Shown here piece by piece: positions 1 through 11,262 of a DNA stretch of 64,000 nt. Each line of letters opens with the position of its first letter. Position 1 is the stretch's first letter. The DNA is taken from assembly GCA_951640165.1 (NCBI GenBank), contig OX621242.1:11587501-11651500 (forward strand), read 5' to 3'. This stretch comes from Pseudoips prasinana. Lineage: Eukaryota; Arthropoda; Insecta; Lepidoptera; Nolidae. The position numbers and the translations under genes were made by a program. The notes under the pieces were generated by a model. That model did no database searches, was not told where the DNA came from, and worked only from the letters and a program-made list of their open reading frames with translations.

Positions 1-1114
1 ACTAAACTTTGTCGCTGTTATTTACTACATGACATGAAATTAAATTTGAAGCTGCATTTTAAATGAATCTTGAGAACCTGTTTCAGACATTTAATACGTT
101 TATCAGTACTGCTCCAATTTTCATTTTATATAAACAATGGGCCTTCCTTCAGGTATTTAATTGGCCACAATGACTCTCACTTTACTTTACGATACAATGT
201 TATATAACAGTTCCAACAAATTTAGCTAGATGGCGCTAGCTGTCGCTTAAAATTACTTAGTAGTGTCGCTTATAATTGTGTTGTAGGCAAATAATATCGT
301 CTTTAATGTTAAATTTATTCCGAATACTCAATTATCATACACTTTAAAACTAAGTATCTTTAGCTTTTAAATACTGGTGAATTAAATATTTTAATCATAT
401 ATATACGTTTCGATTTTAATTTTTCTGCATTCTTCTTGTAGATAGTTATTTTGTTGCGTAGGTAGTATGTGTGCAATATAAACAACTTTAAAAGTTTCCA
501 AGCATTGCTTTAAGACAATAAGTTGAACAACGTTATACCTCTGGGTTCAGGTTGGAGGTAGATTTTAATTGGACAGAAAAGATCATTTTTGTGTATATGT
601 TATATATACCGATTTCTATTCGATAGGACAAGATTTTGTGGTAGCGTCATATAACTTTGTTAAAATAGTATTAATTTTTTTCAAGTCTGGTATACATGTA
701 CACAAGTGGGTAAACAGTGAATCAAATAAAGATTTGTTGTTTTCTGAATTACGATACAACTATTAAGCAGTACTTAAGTATTGAGACAACTCAATACTTA
801 AGTAAGTACTAAGTTTACCTCAACAATATAGCCTAGTCCTTTAGTCAATTCTGTGAAATAAAATGTAATTTTATAAAATTAAATCTAATGCTTTGTGTAG
901 CAATAATGAATACTATAAATGAACTTAAAACATTTTATTACCTTCCTCGCAAGGAAGAAGAGAATAAACATTTACAAAACAAAACTCTACTCAGAGACGT
1001 ATTCAGCGTCACACTTGAGCAGCTAATTACACATTCAGAGTTAACAATCAGCTTATTACTTTCTTAGCATCTTTACATCAATTCTTACGTCTCAACGATC
1101 ACTTAAAAATACTA
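1..1114. other. AT-rich DNA, no gene recognised
   Basis: This stretch is AT-rich. The only open frames are short and have no recognisable protein similarity. I see no repeat family that recurs elsewhere in the window. Confidence 0.5.
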
Positions 1115-1238
1115 TAGACACGGCTACATATCAAACTATACGTTCCAGTATAAGCTGATCACGGGTTGTATAGGATTTCCATACAATGAGAGGTCTGCTT
1201 ATATTGAAAATGAATAGCTTGATATGTAGCCGTGTGTA
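1115..1238. mobile_element. MITE-2 copy 1 (palindromic MITE)
   Basis: The terminal inverted repeats read CACGGCTACATATCAA on the left and TTGATATGTAGCCGTGTG on the right. They continue inward through a shared TTCCAGTATAAGCTG block, so most of the element can fold back on itself. TA lies outside both ends, which fits Tc1/mariner-type insertion. Related copies are at 32574-32689 and 34484-34593. It has no coding capacity and would need a transposase supplied in trans. Confidence 0.8.
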
Positions 1239-1660
1239 AAAACGGCTTAGTATAAAATAAAACACATCCCAGTTCCTTATAGAAAATAAAATATAACTTG
1301 GTGATTGAACATTATGTTCAGGCGAAAGACTGATTTCTTTTGTATGTTGTTTTTTTATAATTAGTAAATAGTAGGTGGTGGATGCCTTTCACATCCATGG
1401 CTCTTCTTTTTAATGCCGTAAGCTTAAATCGCAAAAAAGGCGGTTCTACTTAATTTTCTTCATTTTTAAAATAAGATAAAGACTTATTCACAAAAAATTA
1501 TTTACATATTCCTCCTTAACTATTTTACATATAGCAGTGAAAATACAATTTCGTAACAAAAAGGAAATATTTTTATTAACTTATGACCTCCACACTAGGT
1601 CAAGCCTGTTTCGAGGAGACCAAATGGTAAAATAACAAAAGCAACCCAAGTTGTTTGGTA

Positions 1661-1794
1661 GTACAGACGCCAGCACATCAAGCTACCCCAATCTTTCGCC
1701 AAGTTTAAGTGAACCATATGCTTTTGTGGTAAAGTTGAAAATCCATAAAATAAATTTGACAGTTTGGGGTAGCTGGATGTGCTGGCGTCTGTAC
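1661..1794. mobile_element. MITE-1 copy 1
   Basis: The termini are CAGACGCCAGCACATC and its reverse complement GATGTGCTGGCGTCTG, each flanked by TA. The inverted repeat extends inward through AGCTACCCCAATCT, giving arms of more than 30 bp. The short centre contains an AAGTTGAAAATC.ATAAAA block shared with the copies at 12288, 40413 and 56377. The short open frames here arise from the repeat and are not genes. Confidence 0.85.
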
Positions 1795-2539
1795 CCATAT
1801 TCTATTATTATTATGAAGCCTCATTATGGACACCTCTTTCAATTATTTCAGGCCCAAAGGTTCAAGCTTAGCATTGATAAGCTTGTCAATGAATGTTCAG
1901 ACTATGCCTTTTCAATGTATTGTCTGAGTCTACGTATTTGATTATGAAGGTAAGTAGAATATCCAGCACATAATTAAAACTGGTTAGTATACAAATAGGT
2001 AAGTAATATTGATAATAAATTTTATTTATTAAATATTTGCAATATTTCTTAGACTACTAAATAGTTTTACTTACGGTTACATAATTAAGCGTTTCTCTTT
2101 GGTTGAAGCGTTTACCTGAAACATAAGATATAAATAAACTTTCAAAATTCATAAGTAAATACACACATTGTTGAAATACGTTACAAAATTAAGAGGAAAC
2201 TATTTGTGATGTTTATAGACTACTAAGACTAAGTTTAGGTTTCATCACTTGGTGTAAAGTAACGCTGAAGATGTTTAATTTATAGATGAACACTATTATT
2301 AATTTCTAACTTAAGTTTATTGAATTTTTAGTATTTGTTATTTTATTTTTGATACAATAATTTTAATAAATTATATGTTCATTTAGATTTAATTTGTAGT
2401 ATTTTATGTGGGAATAATTATTATAACAAAACAAGGCTAGGTATTGTTTCCTGTCACTTCAGACGAGCAATTGAGTAGTTGAGCAATTAGGAGCTCAGAC
2501 TATTGACCGACAATTTTCTGATTTATAGGTGGCTAAGGA
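1795..2539. other. AT-rich DNA, no feature recognised
   Basis: AT-rich sequence with no gene or repeat that I can name. Confidence 0.45.
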
Positions 2540-2796
2540 AAATGCTGCTGTGTGGTGACGGCGACAAATATCAGAATCAGAATATCATCACCCCATCTCA
2601 TCCCGTGGGGGGCGTAGAAGTCGACCCGAGGGAATATCTACCAGAGGATGGGCAGCAGCTTCCTTCTGATTACTACGACTATCTTACTGCGATCGCCAAC
2701 CCGCCTGCCAAGGGTGGCGATTATGGCATATCCCCCCAAGACCATTCTTGAGGGAGGCTTGTCCAGCAGTGGACTTATTTAGCTGTAATGATGAAG
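2540..2796 (+). repeat. Rep-B copy 1 (short retroposon sharing the RTE tail)
   Basis: The core blocks are GTGTGGTGACGGC, CACCCCATCTCATCCCGTGG, GCGATCGCCAACCCG and GGCGATTATGGCATATCCCC. The 3' end, CCAGCAGTGGAC followed by a TAATGATGA tail, resembles the 3' end of the RTE LINE fragments in this window. Eight copies were found. The short frame across it (2503-2751) is a by-product of the locally GC-rich repeat. Confidence 0.7.
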
Positions 2797-3164
2797 GAAA
2801 ATTTATGCTACTAGTTAAAGTCAAACAAAGGTTAAACTTAAAACATACCTATTTTTATTGTACTAACATTCAATTTTCGAGTTCAAGTGTGTCAAATGAA
2901 ACGATCAGGATTTCAGATCTGTACATAAATGTACTCGTATGTATACTTTGCGAATTATCAATTTGCGTGATGTGAATTTGCGAGACACGATGCATTGACA
3001 CGATTTTTGTTTAATTTAGAATCTAGTCGCTAATATTACGTCAGTCAGGAACATTCCATATTTTTAAAGAGATGACGACTCAACTTACTAAAAACAAATA
3101 CCTTTTACCTTAAACTTTATTGTAGACAAGACAAGCCTTTAAACTATTTGGATGCTTGAAATGG

Positions 3165-3445
3165 GATGTTTTGTGCAACGTTTATAATGTCTCCAGGCCG
3201 AATTTCGGCCACAGCGGCCAGTGTTAATGGAGATTATACCCAACTGTGCAGGATATTTCATAGTGCAGAAGTGTGTGCGCAAACATAGGGGCACTTACTA
3301 TTCACTCATGATCTGTTGGGACGACTAGTGACATGAGCACGAGAATCGCAAGAGAAAAAATCGCATAATCACTTTTGGCCCGACCCGGGATTTTAACCCA
3401 GGACCTCATCATCTACGGTTGAACACGCTACAGCTAGGCCAATCG
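3165..3445 (-). mobile_element. SINE-T2 copy (tRNA-derived SINE)
   Basis: On the minus strand the right end reads as a tRNA-like head: a degenerate box A (GGCCTAGCTGTAGCG) and, about 30 bases on, a decayed box B (CTGGGTTAAAATCCCGG). The body and the tail with GGCCGAAATTCGGCC match the copies at 11848 and 41359. Decay of the promoter boxes suggests an old insertion. Confidence 0.65.
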
Positions 3446-3631
3446 ATTAACATGTGAAGAAACAGACTTCTCCTCCCATTCAGGATTAGATTGGACATTC
3501 ATTGGTACGACTGCAAAGGAAGGGTCATGAAGTACACTGGTGATAAATTTTCCGCAACACAACACATGAAACATTTTGGTTCTTACATAAGTTACTATTT
3601 ACAATTCTGTGTCATTGATCTTTATAAATAA

Positions 3632-3794
3632 CTAGCTGTGCCCCGTGGTGTTACTCGCGTTAAATTTTATAAATTTTCTTTGCTATAAACCTCACGGAGA
3701 CCTTTCCAACGAATGCAAAACCGTGGAAATCGGTTCGTGCGTTCTGGATTTATATCGTCAGGAAGGAAAACCCGACTTATTTTTATATAATAGA
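3632..3794 (-). mobile_element. Hel-D copy 1 (non-autonomous Helitron)
   Basis: Read on the minus strand the element starts TCTATTATATAAAAATAAGT and ends with a GC hairpin followed by GGGGCACAGCTAG, that is, 5' TC and 3' CTAG, with A before and T after as expected for a Helitron. The second copy is at 63673-63841. No coding capacity. Confidence 0.8.
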
Positions 3795-4014
3795 TAGGAA
3801 CCAGAGTTCAATATTGACAGCTATCTTAGTTTATTATAAATCAAATGTTACTTAAGTACCTACCTGTTTATGTACATAGTTAATTAATATTGTGATTGGA
3901 CAGTCACTGGCTTCATTAATCTTCAGTACTGATTCATTGGTATATTGCGAGATCTCATTATTTAATAAACGCACTTCAATACACAATGAGATTCCCGGAA
4001 GAGCTAACTTCTTT

Positions 4015-4265
4015 GATGATGATGCAGCCTGTCATTGTCAGAGGGGAAAGGTCATAGTCTACGGTTGGCAGACTTCACATACTCTCAAAAATTTACTGGA
4101 GAACTTTCCAGGCATTGAGGTTTCCTCGCGATGTTTTCCCTCACCTTTTTGGGTACTAGATAATAAAATTCTAATTCACAAGTCAGTGGAGCGCGTCTTG
4201 GCTTTGAACTCAAAACCACAGACTCCACAAACCAACGGGCTTACCAGTAGGCTATCTCGTCTCCT
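4015..4265 (+). repeat. Probable decayed dispersed repeat
   Basis: An open frame of 126 codons runs through 3892-4272, but it opens with GTG and the DNA looks like a decayed lepidopteran repeat rather than a gene. Blocks such as GTTGGCAGACTTCACA and GGTTTCCTCGCGATGTTTTCC resemble a common moth repeat from general memory. I see no second copy in this window, so the assignment is weak. Confidence 0.35.
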
Positions 4266-4324
4266 TTGTTAATTTATAAGTTAACTTTTTTTACTTATTT
4301 TTCATTACAAAGTTTAAATTTAAG

Positions 4325-5090
4325 TTGCAATCGTATTCCTATATCTATCATTGGTTACTAAATACGGTGTATTTAATAAATACAATTGAAAGTGACGTCA
4401 AATCAGAAGGTTGTTACGGAGTCTCATTAGGAACGGGAAACCAAAGAGCAATGCCTTATGCAAGGGTGTTTATTAATTTCACATTGAGTTTGAGCTACGA
4501 AATACGCGGCCAAAAGGAAATCGTTCATTTGGTTTTGTCATTCATTACTTGTTTTTGTAATTATTATTAAAAATGGTTTTTATTGACTTTTATTCACACA
4601 AAATGGTATTTAAAAAGCACTTGCAAATAGTCAGGATATAGTTGTATAATTATACGTTGATAATAAGTATTAAAATATAGGTACAGGTAGATGTTATGAT
4701 TTGTAATTTATATATATCCATTTAGGTATATAATTTTATCTATGATATTAATGGTTTAGTTCAATTCCTACTTTAGTTAAGTAAGGCGGACTTATATGTA
4801 CAACAACGATCACGCTTTAATGCTAACACCGGATTCATCAAACCCCAGCCGAAAAGACCTAACGAAATAAAATCACTGGGTTCCTCATCAGTTGCCTGAT
4901 TACGAATTATTTAAATTTAAAATCTTTTGGAAGAGCAAAAAATAAGATATATGGTATTAATTCTGAGTCAGAACACGTGTGATGTCTCATAGTTTTGCCA
5001 ATATATGTACGTATCAAACCAATGATTTAATAGTTTAAGAAATAAATAATAATTTTATTAAGTTATAAAGTGAGTACAGCAATGCCTGTA
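4325..5090. other. AT-rich DNA, no feature recognised
   Basis: AT-rich sequence with short frames of low complexity. No recognisable gene or repeat. Confidence 0.45.
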
Positions 5091-5352
5091 CCTGTGCCTG
5101 TTGGCGTGGCTGGCAAATACTTGCTTTCACGCCGGAGGTCGTTGGTTCGTTTCCCACCCAGGACAGATATTTGTGTGCATGAACATGTCTGTTTGCCCTG
5201 ATTCAGGGTAGAATTATCTATGTATATACAAAATGTATATGTATTTACAAAAGAAAAGTAGTATATCAGTTATCTGGTTTCCATAGTACTAGCTCTTGTT
5301 TGGAATCAGATGGCCGTGTGTAAATAATATCACAGGTCCCAGGATACTCTAA
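5091..5352 (+). mobile_element. SINE-T1 copy (tRNA-derived SINE)
   Basis: A tRNA-like head has box A near 5102-5118 (TGGCGTGGCTGGCAAAT) and box B at 5144-5154 (GGTTCGTTTCC). The body has CAGATATTTGTGTGCATGA, ACATGTCTGTTTG, then TATGTATTTACAAAAG and CAGATGGCCGTGT. The same body is inverted at 24534-24727. It would be transcribed by RNA polymerase III and moved by a LINE in trans. Confidence 0.8.
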
Positions 5353-6919
5353 ATTAACTTAACCCCTGTATATTCTTTCATACTATATCTCCTCTCGCGG
5401 GCCTGTTGGAAGAGATTTCATTAGAAATAAGCAGTGCCTTTGTACTCTTTCGTTTTGTATACTTGCTTTTATTTACTTTTTACTGTGTACATAAATAAAA
5501 AAAAATAATAATTAAATAGTACGGTGTACTAAAACTACTTAAACAATATTACTTGACATTTAACCTCAAAATAAATTGTTTAAACTTCATAGGTATCACC
5601 ATATCAAGGTAATCAGTAATCAGTGAAAATGCCAGGAGCTATCAATTAAACTTGAACAAATTAGTCATGCCCACCTACTGTTTATTCATATACATATGAT
5701 CGCATAGTGATTACTGGTGATACGATCTAGCCGTCCTCAATGATAAATCATTATAATGTAGTTATTTAAAAGATGAATTTTATCAATTGAAATGTCAAGG
5801 ACATTTTTATATCGTACGTTATGTTACACCATAACTTGTAATGTAGGTATATACTCTTACTAGTAGTAATAACTCGTTCCAATTTAACAGGTACCTCTAC
5901 ATTTTTTATGATAGTCTTAAATTAGTAAAACATTGTATCCATGTCAATCATCGTTTTGTTTTATTTGGGATTATCTATTTATTTATTTTCGTTGCTCATG
6001 CATGGGTTCAAGCCAACGGATATTGAACGTTTGAAAAATTGTGTTATTTTTTTCAAGAATGTCAAACAGTTTGTCACACGTCAGTGACACATTTAGGAGC
6101 TAAAAAGCTGTAGGTAATTAATAACATTACTAATAAACATTAACATTACTCTACATCCGGACATGCTGATTTCATGGCCACACACGAAAACGCGTCGCCT
6201 TGCCTGCGATCGTGTTTGAACTGGGATGCATGACACTTCCGCTAGAAATTCACTTCAAAGCTTTATCTATTTGTATAATTATTATCCAACTAGTATACAG
6301 GGTGTTTCTTTAGTCGTTTAGAAGGCTTGGACTATGTGATAAAATCCATACCAGTATAAAAAAGTCTATTAAATATAAAAAAGTTCAAATATGAATTGGA
6401 CATAGCTCTCTAAACATTATTTATTTCATTATTAGTAGAATAGTTATACGAACAATCTCATTTTTATTCAGGTTCAGCAAACAAGGCTACTGTGCGCGGG
6501 ATGGTAAGCGGTTAACGTACCCTATAGATGCTTCCAATACTTAGAATTTGGACGCTTGCAATAATGAGCCAGTCACTCACAGGTTTTTCATCCATCCCTC
6601 TACGCTGTTCTACGTGAGTAAGATTCTCAGAGTATCACGACTTTTTATTTTATACTACAAAGTGCGCCATGTTCGCAAGAGCGTGGACGAATTGCATGCG
6701 TGCCAGTTTGAATAGCATTCTAAAGGTGTTGAGTGGCGTTAGTCCATTTTGCGGCACTGGATGACACTGCACTCTACAGGTGGTCATATACTACTTTGGT
6801 AAAGAAACAAGCCACCCGGTTAGAGTAGCTTTTAACGCTGCTATAAACATGGCATCACTTACACGTAATCCACTTTTCCCCTCTTGCGATAAGTTCATTA
6901 TAAGGTATATTATTCTGTT
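5353..6919. other. No gene or repeat recognised
   Basis: Mostly AT-rich sequence. The part around 6480-6900 is less AT-rich and might be a decayed repeat, but I could not match it to anything else here. Confidence 0.4.
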
Positions 6920-7098
6920 TGGCAGACGGCATAGAGTATCGCCACCCCATCTCATCCCGTAGTAGGCGTAGAAGTCGATCCTAGGGAATATCTACCAGAG
7001 AACAGGCAGCAGCATCTCTCTGTCTCCTATGGCCATCATATTGCGATCGCCAACCCGTCTGCCAAGCCAAGCAGTGGACGTCATTCGTCTGTAATGAT
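6920..7098 (+). repeat. Rep-B copy 2, internally deleted
   Basis: Matches Rep-B from the CACCCCATCTCATCCCGT block through GCGATCGCCAACCCGTC. It then jumps directly to AGCAGTGGACGTCATTCG and TAATGATGA, missing the GGCGATTATGGCATATCC segment. Confidence 0.65.
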
Positions 7099-8344
7099 GA
7101 ACTGCAGGTATTCTACAAGATTTAGATGAGTTTCCAATGGCTCTTGAAAAAAATCTGATATGTTATCGTAATGAGAAGATATCATAGCTCTATTTTCGCT
7201 GGCAGTAATGTAGCTAAAATTCTGACGATATATTATATATCCTAGAATAGTATTAGAAATTTTGGTGTAATTTTAATAACTCGTCAACAGCCCACTATAA
7301 TTTGAACAGTTTAATAACCTCATGAAATATTTACAATCACATTTTAAACACTAAGCAAGCATTGCCTATTGAGGAGATAAATCATATGACATTAAAGTAA
7401 TAACAATTTTGGTTAAGCGGCTTGTTCCGGTTCTGCTATAATATTCATAACGTATTGCTAAACGACATCCGCAAACGACTAATATTTATAAATAGAATAA
7501 ACATATAACTGAATAACGGTTGCCTAGATGTGTGGAAGTATCTTGTGATTCTTTGCATCTTTAACTTTTTTTGTTGTGAATATTTCTTAAGCGGCATTGT
7601 GCGCTTTTTGGAGCAGGTAAAAAATGTTAAACTCGCGTCAGGATACGTGACCTGATCGAATATTCGTAAGACGGAGGGTTTATTTTTAATTCACACTAAC
7701 ACACACACATGACTGAAGCATGTTTTTCTTAATGATGCTAGAATTTTTACAGCCAACTGAGTAACCAAATTTAGTTCTATTTTTTAAATATATTCCCATC
7801 ATAAGGAGGGAAGCGATTAGTATGAATCTTTCCTGCCCAAAGGTGGGAAGTAGGATCTCCTACCCACAGACACACACACCAAAAATTAATTGTAATATTG
7901 TTGACAGAAAATGGCGATATACACGTTAATACATCGTGCAAAAGCTTATATCAAGTGTTCTACACATATACTAATGATATCAACATAACACTCCTTAAGT
8001 GTCTTATGTCAGAACTTTCCGCGTAAGTGACAAGTCGCACGCGCACGTGCAACTAACGAGATTGACCTAGGGTAACTGTTAGGAAGTGTGTCATTTTCCT
8101 CTTGATAGATTAAAGGCGTTACATCTATAGTTATACTAGATGGTGCAACCATGTACCATAGTTTGGTTATTTTATCGCTATGTACCTATATCAGGAAATT
8201 TTGGTTCAAAAATATTTTACTTATGTTTTATATAAAAGCTGTATCTAAATAGGTTAACACGTAAAAGACATTGTCCGACGAGACCGGTATCAACACACAT
8301 TCCAAGAAATATTTTCACAATTTTTTTAAATTGCGACATTTTTC
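7099..8344. other. No gene or repeat recognised
   Basis: AT-rich sequence with no supported feature. A CCCATCATAAGGAGGGAAGC segment near 7797 and short CACACA runs are present but not informative. Confidence 0.4.
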
Positions 8345-8442
8345 TTTTCTTCATCGTATGGGCAGTCGTTCCTTATTCCGAGAGTTGTTCAAGCCGCCCA
8401 GTAGACCGAGGGAGAAATTGGGTGAGAGGAACTGGTTATGAG
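8345..8442 (-). mobile_element. SINE-5S copy, internally deleted
   Basis: The plus strand carries the inverted 3' end of the family (CATCGTATGGGCAGT, GTTCAAGCCGCCCAGTAG), preceded by a T-rich run equal to an A-rich tail on the minus strand. It then skips the 5S-like promoter block and joins the family 5' end (GTGAGAGGAACTGGTTATGAG). Confidence 0.6.
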
Positions 8443-8584
8443 TTATATTACTAATAGCCACGAGATTATTCTCAGTTAAATTCCTGCATGTCTCCGTGTT
8501 TCGAGGGACTTGTAAACTCCTAAATCCAAGGCCCTGTCAGAGGCCTACCGGGCAGCTTATTTCCTATTCGTATTTATGAGTTAG

Positions 8585-8753
8585 TAGATATGCCCCGCGG
8601 TTTCACCCGCGTTAAATTGTATAAATTACAGTCTATATGTTATTCGGATATAAAAGTTATATAACTACAAAGTTGCATTAAAATCCGTTCCGTAGTTTTT
8701 ACGTGAAAGAGTAACAAATATCCCAACATTCATACTCACAAATATTATAATAG
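8585..8753 (-). mobile_element. Hel-A fragment
   Basis: Contains the inverted Helitron 3' hairpin (CCCCGCGGTTTCACCCGCG) and the Hel-A body (GTTATTCGGATATA, ACTACAAAGTT, AAATCCGTTCCGTAGTTTTT). The 5' terminal TC region is lost and the neighbouring Hel-A variant begins directly after it. Confidence 0.75.
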
Positions 8754-9073
8754 CTAGCTGTGCCCCGCGGTTTTACCCGCGTAAAATTTTATACATTATC
8801 ACAGCTCCTCCCCCGTAAGTGATAGTGTGATAATATATAGCTTATATGTTGACCCGATTTCTTAGTAATATTCATGCGAAATTTGAAGTAAATCCATGCA
8901 GTACTTTTTGAGTTTATCCCGGACATACATACAGACATACAGACACACAGACAAAAATTCTATAAACTATATTTTTGGCTTCGATATAAATTGTAGATCA
9001 CGACCCAAGATTCCTTTAAAAAAATATTCAATGTACAGTTTTGACTTTCCTACGATTTTATTATATGTATAGA
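8754..9073 (-). mobile_element. Hel-A2 copy 1 (complete non-autonomous Helitron)
   Basis: On the minus strand it runs from TCTATACATATAATAAAATC to a hairpin and GGGGCACAGCTAG. The interior carries a distinctive ATCACAGCTCCTCCCCCGTA block. Length is 320 bp. The same variant occurs at 9372, 25638 and 60367. It shares the 3' end with Hel-A but has a different 5' end. Confidence 0.85.
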
Positions 9074-9371
9074 TTAGTAGGATTTGTGCTACATCATCCA
9101 ATAAGCAAGAATTGCAGAAACTCGCTCCAGTTTAGTTATAAAGGTGAAGCAATATACTATCGTATGAGCAAATATGTTAAATATATAAGGCACTTCTAAA
9201 TGTTGTATATCGTTAATATTCGAATGTTCGAGTGTGCATGCGTCGGCCGCGCCCAAGGCGAGAGGGGTACCGCCGACGAATATTAATTTGTACAGAAATC
9301 TATATATGCTACCTATAGATTGAGCACGAGATCTTTCTTGCAAATCTGACTTAAATTTACCTTATTTGGTA

Positions 9372-9521
9372 CTAGCTGTGCCCCGCGGTTTTACCCGCGT
9401 TAAACTTTATAAATTATCACAGCTCCTCCCCCGTAGGTGATAGCGTGATAATATGTAGCTTATATGTTGACCCGACCTCTAAGTATTATTCATGCAAAAA
9501 AATGAAGTAAATCCATGCACA
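9372..9521 (-). mobile_element. Hel-A2 copy 2, 5'-truncated
   Basis: Begins on the plus strand with CTAGCTGTGCCCCGCGG and follows the Hel-A2 body to AAGTAAATCCATGCA. There it is interrupted by a SINE tail, so the Helitron 5' end is absent. Confidence 0.8.
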
Positions 9522-9690
9522 TGCGACGATATACATACTTATATAGATAAATACTTATATACATAGAAAACATCCATGACTCAGATACAAATATTCGTGC
9601 TCATCACACAAATATTTGCACTTACCGGGATTCGAACCCAGGACCACCAGCTTCGTAGGCAGAAACACTACCAACTAGGCTACGGTGAAA
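9522..9690 (-). mobile_element. SINE-T4 (tRNA-derived SINE)
   Basis: Read on the minus strand, box A TAGCCTAGTTGG lies at 9671-9682 and box B GGTTCGAATCC at 9628-9638. Both match the RNA polymerase III consensus, so this is the best-preserved SINE promoter in the window. The body has repeated AATATTTGT motifs and a TATATAAGTA-rich tail. It abuts the truncated Helitron at 9521. Confidence 0.8.
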
Positions 9691-10050
9691 CATATATTTA
9701 CTTGTTTCCATCATGGATATTGTGTAATTGGTTTATTTTTATTCAAATCTAATCTCAAAGTCAAGGTGTTTTATTAACACTTGGTCATGTTCGGTCACTT
9801 CCTATTTTTTGTTTATTACTTACATGTCACTTGCACGTTTGTAAGGCTATCAATAATTATTGTTGATGGAAGCTATTAACGTTTTTATATATTGTCAGTT
9901 CGGTCATACAATTATTGTTGGTACAGAAGCAATTGTATTCGTGGTCGACTGGTAATAGGAGTTTCAGATATTTGTTGAAAAGTATATTTATATTGAAGCT
10001 AAACAATGAGGTAAATTCGGCAGCTTTTTGGGCACCCTACCACTGACGTT

Positions 10051-10246
10051 TTGTTTTTTTTTGTGATGTTTCCTAATTCTTGGCTAGGGAACAGACGAAT
10101 GACTCCCCTGACTGAGTCAGAGTTCTTATTTAGCGGTAGGGGTCTGGTTTATTATTTTAAGGGTTTTCGTTGTTTCGTTGTATTTTGTTATTTTATAGTC
10201 TGCTTTAATTACTCTTTATTTATGTTTTGTTTTGGATTTGCTTAGT
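10051..10246 (-). mobile_element. Retroposed insertion of unknown source with 13-bp target-site duplication
   Basis: The 13-mer taccactgacgtt occurs at 10038-10050 and again at 10247-10259, exactly bracketing 196 bp. The left edge of the insert is T-rich, equal to an A-rich tail on the minus strand. A target duplication plus an A tail is the mark of LINE-mediated retroposition. I do not recognise the inserted sequence; it has no tRNA-like boxes. The 64-codon plus-strand frame across it is not meaningful. Confidence 0.7.
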
Positions 10247-10333
10247 TACCACTGACGTTGACTTAAATGCATTGTATAAGCATGTTACATGTAACTTGTA
10301 GATGGTTTCTTATTTTTTTAAATTATCTTATAC

Positions 10334-10684
10334 TAGGAGTGTCCGCAGTTTTACCCGCGATAAATTTTATAAATCAAGGCTATCTAGGCTTATGTGTTAT
10401 TCGGAGATACTAAATATATTACTACAAAGTTTCACCTAAATCCGTTACGTAGTTTTTGCATGAAAGACTGACAAAAATCCATTATGCATCTATACTCACA
10501 AACTCGTTGCGGGATCCAAGACAGTTAAAGCGATTCCCCGGGACATGCCTGAGCTTCACCGCTCAGTGTCATTTCATTGTGTGCCGCTGTTGATCCTGGC
10601 TTACAAGAGTTGCAGTGGTGGAAAAGAGGGACTAGTCCCGAAAAAAAAATATAGTCACAAACTTTCGCATTTATAAAGTAGGAT
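10334..10684 (-). mobile_element. Hel-A copy split by a retroposon
   Basis: Hel-A sequence runs from a decayed 3' hairpin at 10334 to 10504 and resumes at 10655-10684 with ACTTTCGCATTTATAAAGTA, which belongs to the Helitron 5' end. Between the halves is Ret-E. The CTAG terminus has mutated. Confidence 0.75.
10505..10654 (+). mobile_element. Ret-E copy 1, retroposon nested in a Helitron
   Basis: 150 bp are flanked by the duplicated target tcacaaact (10496-10504 and 10655-10663). The insert ends in AAAAAAAAATATAG. The body (GTGTCATTTCATTGTGTGCC, GTTGCAGTGGTGG, GGGACTAGTCCCG) recurs at 52556-52656 with its own target duplication. It is either a short SINE or the 3' end of a LINE. Confidence 0.8.
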
Positions 10685-10754
10685 ATGTAGTTAACATTGA
10701 ATTAACTATTTTCATGCATTTCCACTTTAGTTACAATGGGGGTATCTATTTGAG

Positions 10755-10885
10755 CTTAGTTATTGTCTCTGTCTTTATTGCTTGTTAGACGGCTTGAACC
10801 CCCGCTCGCCTATATCGTCCAGTGAAGCAGTGAAAGCTTCTTACGTTAACTGTAAACGTGTTAGAGAAGTAAAATAAAAAAATGA
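10755..10885 (+). repeat. Ret-F copy 1 (retroposon 3' end)
   Basis: The blocks CTCGCCTATAT.TCC, CAGTGAAAGCTTCTTA and TAACTGTAAACGTGTTAG are followed by an A-rich tail. The same order is seen at 51825-51915, which also ends in poly(A). Confidence 0.6.
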
Positions 10886-10974
10886 ATTATATAAATAAGG
10901 CAAATTATTAAAAACATATATTAATTGATATATGGTTGATTGATGGTTGCATGTCTAGTGTACATAGTGGTAAA

Positions 10975-11065
10975 GGTAGTCGGCTCGCTACAGCCTCAGC
11001 GCCCTCATGTTTCGGCTTCTATCCCCGTACATAGCAATTATTTGTGCGACTGATAAATAGTTGTT
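10975..11065 (+). repeat. SINE-T3 fragment
   Basis: Degenerate tRNA-like head, then ATTTGTGCGACTGATAAATAG and TTGTTCTGAGTCTGG, which match SINE-T3 at 39330. The downstream tail is missing. Confidence 0.5.
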
Positions 11066-11262
11066 CTGAGTCTGGAAAAGCTTTGTGTTTATGAATTATT
11101 TGTTTGTGAAATCCCGCTCTAAGGTTTTCCATCCTTAGAAAAACAAAAGTATCTAAGACAATTCTTAGCCATCTAACCATACCAGAATAATGTTTAGAAT
11201 GATTTTTACACATTCTTTTGTTTCTCTTTATTATATAAACAAATTAATGTCTAAAAATATTT

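Noticed and set aside
3892..4272. 126-codon open frame
   Set aside because: It begins with GTG, has no recognisable domain, and overlaps DNA that looks like a decayed dispersed repeat.
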